Source: Chloroflexota bacterium (GTDB taxonomy: Bacteria > Chloroflexota > Anaerolineae > Caldilineales > Caldilineaceae). From it: 12,121 bases of DNA. The notes below the pieces were generated by a model. That model saw only the letters and a list, made by a program, of their open reading frames with translations, did no database searches and had not been told where the DNA came from. The position numbers and the translations under genes are program-made. The stretch spans positions 1 through 12,121 of the forward strand of contig JACQGT010000642.1 in assembly GCA_016199425.1 (NCBI GenBank). Direction: 5' to 3'. Shown here one piece after another: positions 7,629-12,121 of this stretch (positions within the stretch are counted from its first letter, which is position 1; the number at the start of each line of letters is the position of its first letter).

Positions 7629-7697
7629 CGACTGGGGATTGGGTTGGACGATCTCCGGTCGCCAATCCCCAGTCGCCAATCCCCAGTCGCCAATCGC
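7613..7697. repeat. Inverted pair of heptameric repeats; possible terminator between convergent genes
   Basis: The left array reads GGGGATT, GGGGATT, AGCGACT, GGGGATT (7613-7640). The right array reads CGCCAAT and CCCCAGT alternately, five units (7660-7694), plus CGC. Bases 7620-7642 pair with 7662-7684 over 23 positions with one mismatch, around a 19-nt loop. The left arm begins inside the sirtuin gene and contains its stop codon (7626-7628). Lying between two convergent genes with no other stem, it may serve as a terminator for both, although no long U-run follows on either side. Confidence 0.85.
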
Positions 7698-7704
7698 AAA
7701 TTCC

Positions 7705-9618
7705 CTACCGCGCTGCCCACACAAATGTATTCTGGGTAATCGTCCCCGTAAAAGCTCGATTTGCCACCTGCCAGCGAATCGGCAGCGGGCCAGAACCGGA
7801 TTGGCGTTGGATCACCAGCCGGTAGCCCGTTTGACGGATGGCAGCGGGCAGGCGATAGGTAAATGTGATCTGGTGTGTGCGACCCGGCTGCATGGAAAAA
7901 AACGCCCCAAACACCTGGGTTCCCGCCTCGCCAGACCGGCTGACAATCGAATCGCTGTCCACCCCCTGTACGCTGACCAGTTTGCTGCCTCGGGGCGCAT
8001 ACAAGCGAACGTAATCAAAGTAGCAGCGCTCGGTCATGTCGTCGTAGGTCTCGCCGTAGTAAGCATCGATCACACACTTCTCCAGGCCGGGTACTGGCTG
8101 GCTGTGTTCGTAGGTAATCGTCGCCTGTACGGTTGCCGGTTCGCTGGGGCCGTCCAGCCAATAGACTCGATAGTCCAACGAGCGGCGCATCACCGCATCC
8201 ACTTTGTTGAAGCCCAGATTGGTGTCCACCAGGGCCACAAAATCGGCATCCGCTTGGGGCAGCAGACTCCCGTCCCAGCCCCAGGCGTGGAGCTGGGCCT
8301 GCACATTAGCCTCCCGCATCCACAGTTGGACCGCCCGTTCTGCCATAGACTTCTGGGCCGCGCCGATCAGGGCAAAATAGTTGAAGCGGCCTGTCTTCAG
8401 CTTGGCTAGAATCGCCTGGGCAATCAGGGGCATAAAATCCTTGCGCCCATGCAACCATTCCATGAAATTGCCCCGCTGATCCCCGGTAGGCGTCGTCCCC
8501 CACAGCTCTTTGATGACTTGAACTACGTTGGCAGCGGTAATCGGCTTATCCAGCCCTTCCACTTCCACCTGACCCAGCGCGCCGACGAGCAATTCGACTG
8601 CCCGCAGGTCAACAGTGATGATGCCGTCCACCTGCACGCCTTTGTCCCGGGTGTAGATGGTGTCAATCGTGCGTGCGCTGGTGGGCAGGTCCGGCGACCA
8701 GTTAGCATCCCGCAAAAAGAGCAGGTCCGCCTTTATATATTTCTGCATTTGGGGCGGCGCAGGGGGATGGGAGACCTCCAGATTGTCCACGGCGTAACTA
8801 TCGGAAAAGGTCAGGTCGGCCACCCGGCCCCGCTCCACCTTCAGCACGCCGACGCCGGTGATAAAACCGCCCGTGCCCCGCAGCTCGTGATTGTTCTGCA
8901 CCAGCACCAGATAGGTGACAGGCCCGTTCATCCCCAGCAGTTGGGGAATGGCCGATGTGATCTGCAAACTGTCGCCCAATAGCGGCGATAGAGGCTGCAA
9001 GGCCAGCAACGGCTGCACCAGACGCGGGTGCAGGCGCGCCACATCCACAGACGCCAGAGCCGCGGCTGCCCGATCTGCATAGCCTGACAACTGGGCGAGG
9101 GCCTCGCCCTGGCTGCCCACTGCCTGGATCAGAGCCTCTACGTCCACGTCTCCTGCGGGCAAAACGGGAGCAATGACGGACAACGCGCGCGCAGCCAGTG
9201 TTGCATACTCGGCCCCCACCACCAGCAGATCGGGCGCGGCCGCGAGGGTAGAGCCATATGCGGTCACGCCATCCATCCAGCGCAGCAGGAAAGCGAAGGG
9301 GCGCAACTCTTTTTCCAGCCCTGCCAACGCCGCGGCCACGGCCTCCACATCCTCCCGGTGGTCAATCAATACTGCCAGGGAGCGGTCAGCTTCGAGGGCA
9401 TCACGCAGGACCAGCCCGTGCCGGTAGCCCTGCCAGCCTTGGCCGCCCACCCGCGCCAGTTTGACGCCCGCCAGCAGTGCCAAAACAAGCAGTACCACCA
9501 GCACGCCGCGCCGGAAAGTTACAAACCGCCGCCAATCCATCCCCATCGTAGAACGGTCCATCCCCGCTTGATCCATTGTTTTGATACCCTGTGATGCACT
9601 CATCGAATCCATTCCCAC
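7705..9618 (-). CDS. DUF4012 family membrane-anchored protein
   Basis: A protein of up to 637 residues with one N-terminal membrane segment (about 38-54) and a large outer part. It carries the DUF4012 hallmarks VLVQNNHELRGTGGFITG (238-255) and FLRDANWSPDLPTSA (301-315), followed by VDGIITVDLRAVELLVGALG (330-349). The family is common in Chloroflexota, Actinobacteria and candidate phyla, often next to polysaccharide genes; its activity is not established to my knowledge. The longest start is a GTG at 9618, two bases past the TGA of the upstream gene. ATGs at residues 3, 6, 15, 20, 25 and 27 are alternatives, with residue 15 having AGGG 10 nt upstream. Translation is probably coupled to the DUF2723 gene. 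It is the last gene of a surface-glycan operon and convergent with the sirtuin gene. Confidence 0.88.
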   Translation of the reverse strand: MGMDSMSASQGIKTMDQAGMDRSTMGMDWRRFVTFRRGVLVVLLVLALLAGVKLARVGGQGWQGYRHGLVLRDALEADRSLAVLIDHREDVEAVAAALAGLEKELRPFAFLLRWMDGVTAYGSTLAAAPDLLVVGAEYATLAARALSVIAPVLPAGDVDVEALIQAVGSQGEALAQLSGYADRAAAALASVDVARLHPRLVQPLLALQPLSPLLGDSLQITSAIPQLLGMNGPVTYLVLVQNNHELRGTGGFITGVGVLKVERGRVADLTFSDSYAVDNLEVSHPPAPPQMQKYIKADLLFLRDANWSPDLPTSARTIDTIYTRDKGVQVDGIITVDLRAVELLVGALGQVEVEGLDKPITAANVVQVIKELWGTTPTGDQRGNFMEWLHGRKDFMPLIAQAILAKLKTGRFNYFALIGAAQKSMAERAVQLWMREANVQAQLHAWGWDGSLLPQADADFVALVDTNLGFNKVDAVMRRSLDYRVYWLDGPSEPATVQATITYEHSQPVPGLEKCVIDAYYGETYDDMTERCYFDYVRLYAPRGSKLVSVQGVDSDSIVSRSGEAGTQVFGAFFSMQPGRTHQITFTYRLPAAIRQTGYRLVIQRQSGSGPLPIRWQVANRAFTGTITQNTFVWAAR

Positions 9619-9619
9619 A

Positions 9620-11197
9620 TCATTGCTTCGGTTGATAGCGCCACAATAGCCCCGCCGGGATCAGTTCATCCGGCAGCGCGGGTCCAATCACTTCAGAGAA
9701 AAAGACAGGGCGCTGCACCCCATTGGCGCGCAGGATTGCCCCAGCACTGCCCTCGGCCACACCGGGCAGATCGGGATACTGGTTCTGCAATTGAATGCGA
9801 TACCAGTCGAACTGAAAGAGCGCCACATTGACAAAAACCGTTTCGGGCGCAGCTTCCAGCAGTTCGCCCGCTGCCCACGCCCCATACCAGAGGGCGAAGG
9901 TCTCCCCATCCCCACTGCTAAAGACGAGACTTCCCGGTTGCAAGACAGCGCCCGCGCTCTGCAAAAAACGGCGAGCCTTTTCCTCTTGGGTGAGAGAATA
10001 GGCTGGGAAGCGGGCCACAGTGAGCAGCAACAACCCGGCCAGCAGACAAGCCAGCAACAGCCTCTCCCGATCCCCAGACCGGGGCCAGTGGGAACGAAAC
10101 CACTCCCCAGTTTCCTGCGCGCCAAAGGGCAGCCAGAGCGCCAGCAGCCAGACCACCGGCAGCAGATAGACTTCGCTGTCTGCGGTGTTGTAGCCAATGG
10201 CGTAGATGCTGACCGGCAGGGCCCAGAGCAGGGCCAGGGTGCGTAGCCGGGGCAGAGAGAGATCCCAGCGGTAGAGACCAGCCAGGGCCAGCCCCAACCC
10301 AATCGGCGTCCACTGGCTGGTGAGAGTCCACGCCCACCCGCTGAGACGGGAGAGCAGCATAGGCAGCGGCACGGCGAAGAGATAACGCCGGTAGGCGGCC
10401 CCGCTGACCAGCCACCAGAAGCTGGAGAAATCGTCCCCTCCCCCCCAGTAGACCGGCGCGTTCTTGTCGGTCAGCCAGAGCAGCCGTCCATAGAGCAGCA
10501 GCCCCGGCAGAATTCCAACGACCAACCCCAGCCAAAGTGACAGCCGCCGGCCACGCCTTGTGGGGTCAGACCAGAACCAGTATACCAGCCCCGGCAAAAG
10601 TAACCCAATCGTCAAATGGTGGGCCAGCCCCAGACCGAAGAGCGCACCCACAGCCAGGCCATAAAAATGGGGGTGGCGAAAATTCTCCCGCAGCAACAGC
10701 CAGGCCAACCCCGCAAAGATCGCCGCGTGCAAGGCGTAGACTTCGGTGATCAACGCCTGTCCCCACAGCAGGGGAGCGACCATCCACGCCGCCCCACTCA
10801 GCAGCGCCGCCAGGTACACGGTACGGCTGTCACTCCACAAACGCCAGACCACCAGCACCGTACAGCCCACGCTGACCGCGGCCGCGGCCGCGCTGAAGAG
10901 GTTGCCGCGCCAGGCGATGTCGCTGGCCGGAGCCAACAAGCCGAGCAACTTTATCCAGCCCTGTAAGAGCAGAATATAGAGCGGATAGCCGGTGGGATGG
11001 GGGACGCCATTCGTCACCGCCGCCGCCAGCAGATCGCCCCCGTCCGCGCCGTAGTTGGCCCAGGTCAACCCCGGCGCGACACCGGCTGTATAAAAGAAAA
11101 AGGCAAGCCCTGTCATCGTCAGAGCAATGACAGGGCCAGAACCGATCGCAGACCAGCGGCTATTGTGCCCGCCGGCACTTCGGGTATTCACATCCAC
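9620..11197 (-). CDS. DUF2723 family multi-pass membrane protein (protein O-mannosyltransferase-like)
   Basis: A 525-residue integral membrane protein with about ten or more hydrophobic segments in its first 400 residues, followed by a soluble C-terminal part (about 405-525). The first extracytoplasmic loop holds ADGGDLLAAAV (51-61) and GVPHPTGYPLY (64-74). These are the DUF2723 signatures, with an acidic pair where GT-C glycosyltransferases keep their catalytic Asp or Glu. DUF2723 is related to eukaryotic-type protein O-mannosyltransferases, so transfer of a sugar from a polyprenyl-phosphate donor to protein or glycan outside the membrane is likely. Donor and acceptor are unknown. The start is a GTG at 11197, five bases after the DUF11 stop, with no clear Shine-Dalgarno sequence. 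Its TGA stop is almost joined to the DUF4012 start. Confidence 0.87.
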   Translation of the reverse strand: MDVNTRSAGGHNSRWSAIGSGPVIALTMTGLAFFFYTAGVAPGLTWANYGADGGDLLAAAVTNGVPHPTGYPLYILLLQGWIKLLGLLAPASDIAWRGNLFSAAAAAVSVGCTVLVVWRLWSDSRTVYLAALLSGAAWMVAPLLWGQALITEVYALHAAIFAGLAWLLLRENFRHPHFYGLAVGALFGLGLAHHLTIGLLLPGLVYWFWSDPTRRGRRLSLWLGLVVGILPGLLLYGRLLWLTDKNAPVYWGGGDDFSSFWWLVSGAAYRRYLFAVPLPMLLSRLSGWAWTLTSQWTPIGLGLALAGLYRWDLSLPRLRTLALLWALPVSIYAIGYNTADSEVYLLPVVWLLALWLPFGAQETGEWFRSHWPRSGDRERLLLACLLAGLLLLTVARFPAYSLTQEEKARRFLQSAGAVLQPGSLVFSSGDGETFALWYGAWAAGELLEAAPETVFVNVALFQFDWYRIQLQNQYPDLPGVAEGSAGAILRANGVQRPVFFSEVIGPALPDELIPAGLLWRYQPKQ

Positions 11198-11202
11198 GGG
11201 GA

Positions 11203-11973
11203 CTAATCAAAGGTGGGCAACAGGGCAGGCGGCATACCGAGGCTGATGCCCGCGGTATACATGGCTGCGTTGTCTGCCCAGGCCGCGGCCAGATTGTCGA
11301 TGACAGCGCCATTCGGCGTATTCGCGGCAATGGTGACGCGGACAATCGCTTCGACCTGCGCGCCTGCCGCCAGGGACGGCCAACTGAGATGGAGGATCGT
11401 GGCTCCTGTGGCGCTCGTTTCGACGCTGGCTTCGCCGCCGTCCACACTGCTCTCCACCAGAGTCAGACCTTTGGGCAGTTCATCGCGTACCTGTACGTTC
11501 ACCGCGGCCACACTGCCGGGATTGGTGACGACAAAACGCAATGCGACTTCATCCCCTTGCATAACAAGCGCGGGCAAAGCTTCCAGTTGGAGCAGAAGGC
11601 CAAAGCCTGGGACAGCCGACGGCGTCGGTGTGGCTGTCGGTGTGGTTACAGCCGTCGGCGTGTCTGTGGGCAGGGGTGTGGCTGTGGGTCCACTGCCGCC
11701 AGCAGATGAGGTGGGTGTGGGCGGTGGATTCGTGGGCGGTGCGTCTGTCGGCGCGGGCAGCGCTGTGGGTGTGACCGTTGGCACAGCCGTCGGTTGGGCC
11801 GACGGTGTGGGTTGAGGAATGGTCTGGTTCATCCGGTCGGCCACAGGCGCGGCCCAGGCGTCGGCTGCGCCCAGCAGGACCAGCGCCAGCAGCGCAACAC
11901 CGCCCAGCGCCACCCACCAGCTTTGTCCGCTCCATCGCCCCGTCTGATTGATTTGGTTATTTCGTCCGCCCAT
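11203..11973 (-). CDS. Exported DUF11-domain surface protein with Thr/Pro-rich stalk
   Basis: A 256-residue protein: polar N-terminus, hydrophobic signal or anchor segment (about 19-41, ending in DAWAAP), a stalk of about 70 residues rich in Pro, Thr and Ala (51-122, with many PTP, TPT and TDTPT stretches), then one DUF11-type beta-sandwich domain (127-245; FVVTNPGSVAAVNVQVRDEL, GLTLVESSV, IDNLAAAWAD). DUF11 domains are extracellular structural modules. No LPXTG or other sorting motif is visible at the C-terminus, which ends shortly after the domain. The start at 11973 is preferred over the in-frame ATG at 12009 because GGAGGT lies 9 nt upstream. It is the first of three tightly spaced genes with DUF2723 and DUF4012. 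The stalk is a plausible O-glycosylation target. Confidence 0.85.
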   Translation of the reverse strand: MGGRNNQINQTGRWSGQSWWVALGGVALLALVLLGAADAWAAPVADRMNQTIPQPTPSAQPTAVPTVTPTALPAPTDAPPTNPPPTPTSSAGGSGPTATPLPTDTPTAVTTPTATPTPSAVPGFGLLLQLEALPALVMQGDEVALRFVVTNPGSVAAVNVQVRDELPKGLTLVESSVDGGEASVETSATGATILHLSWPSLAAGAQVEAIVRVTIAANTPNGAVIDNLAAAWADNAAMYTAGISLGMPPALLPTFD

Positions 11974-11982
11974 TGTTTGCGT

Positions 11983-11988
11983 ACCTCC
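11983..11988 (-). promoter_or_regulatory. Ribosome-binding site of the DUF11 gene
   Basis: GGAGGT on the minus strand, 9 nt before ATG 11973. It matches the anti-Shine-Dalgarno core perfectly and decides the start. The in-frame ATG at 12009 would lie upstream of this site. Confidence 0.85.
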
Positions 11989-12037
11989 GCTAGGAAAAAT
12001 AGTTCTCATTCGTTCGTCGCTTGTTGAGCCTGTACTG

Positions 12038-12121
12038 TTAGCGTGCGCCCCGGCTGCTCAACACAGTAGGGACGGTTTTGAACAGAATCTCGATGTCCCG
12101 CCAGAGCGTATAATGCTGGAT
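12038..12121 (-). CDS. C-terminal end of a polyprenyl-phosphate sugar transferase, rest outside window
   Basis: Only the last 27 residues are visible, reading from the window edge to a TAA at 12038. The sequence includes YTLWRDIEILFKTVPTVL and ends SSRGAR. This matches the conserved C-terminus of bacterial sugar transferases (WbaP/exopolysaccharide glycosylphosphotransferase family), where a Leu-Trp-x-Asp segment is followed by Leu-x-x-Thr-(Ile/Val)-Pro-Val-(Val/Leu) and Gly-Ala-(Arg/Tyr). These enzymes start glycan repeat-unit assembly by placing a sugar phosphate on undecaprenyl phosphate at the inner membrane face. The stop is 64 bp before the DUF11 start and I see no clear promoter or terminator between them, so cotranscription is likely. 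Assignment from so short a fragment is tentative but specific. Confidence 0.7.
   Translation of the reverse strand: MQHYTLWRDIEILFKTVPTVLSSRGAR

Noticed and set aside
7613..7697. Possible CRISPR-like array
   Set aside because: Units are 7 nt with no spacers and no cas gene nearby.
7525..8409. Plus-strand open frame of 294 codons
   Set aside because: It starts inside the sirtuin gene in another frame and runs antisense to the DUF4012 gene; no domain is recognisable.
10877..10892. 16-bp GC-only palindrome
   Set aside because: It encodes an Ala run in a membrane segment of the DUF2723 protein and is explained by codon use.
11213..11815. Plus-strand frame with Val-Gly-rich repeats
   Set aside because: It is the antisense reading of the Thr/Pro stalk of the DUF11 protein.

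Overview
This 12.1-kb, GC-rich window looks like an ordinary chromosomal segment of a Chloroflexota bacterium (Anaerolineae/Caldilineae-like). The assignment rests on gene content and style: a DUF4012 protein, a DUF2723 membrane protein, a secreted CAP-LysM protein, a Pro/Thr-stalked DUF11 protein, an archaeal-type ApgM, and short-unit tandem repeats between genes. It is an inference, because no marker gene such as rRNA is present. I see no tRNA, rRNA, CRISPR array, transposase or phage gene.

Layout. (1) Positions 1-2448, plus strand: the 3' part of a gamma-glutamyltransferase gene, then a Bacillus-type arginase, both enzymes of amino-acid and glutathione nitrogen use. (2) 2625-3800, minus strand: a secreted CAP-domain protein with three LysM repeats, convergent with arginase. 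(3) 3801-4261: a 461-bp divergent intergenic region with a good sigma-70-like promoter in each direction. The leftward promoter appears to give a leaderless transcript for the CAP-LysM gene. The rightward one gives a leader of about 310 nt. (4) 4262-5368, plus: an orphan CUT1-type sugar-ABC ATPase (UgpC/MsmX/MalK family), closed by a very strong symmetrical terminator. (5) 5565-7628, plus: ApgM phosphoglycerate mutase followed by a class III-like sirtuin, separated by a perfect 59-bp palindrome. (6) 12121-7705, minus: the last codons of a polyprenyl-phosphate sugar transferase, a DUF11 surface protein with a Thr/Pro stalk, a DUF2723 (protein O-mannosyltransferase-like) multi-pass membrane protein and a DUF4012 protein. 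The last three are nearly contiguous and look like one cell-surface glycan or glycoprotein operon.

The least ordinary features are the self-complementary short-unit (7-8 nt) repeats in the three gaps downstream of ggt, apgM and the sirtuin gene. In two of these cases the repeat supplies the stop codon and the last residues of the upstream gene. The most testable functional idea is that the DUF2723 protein glycosylates the Thr/Pro-rich stalk of its DUF11 neighbour. No wholly new enzyme system is evident.

Several starts were moved from the longest possible reading frame to positions supported by ribosome-binding sites: the ABC ATPase to 4262, ApgM to 5565 and the DUF11 protein to 11973. Arginase (1534) and the sirtuin (6888) were moved on homology and on the repeat content of the upstream extension.
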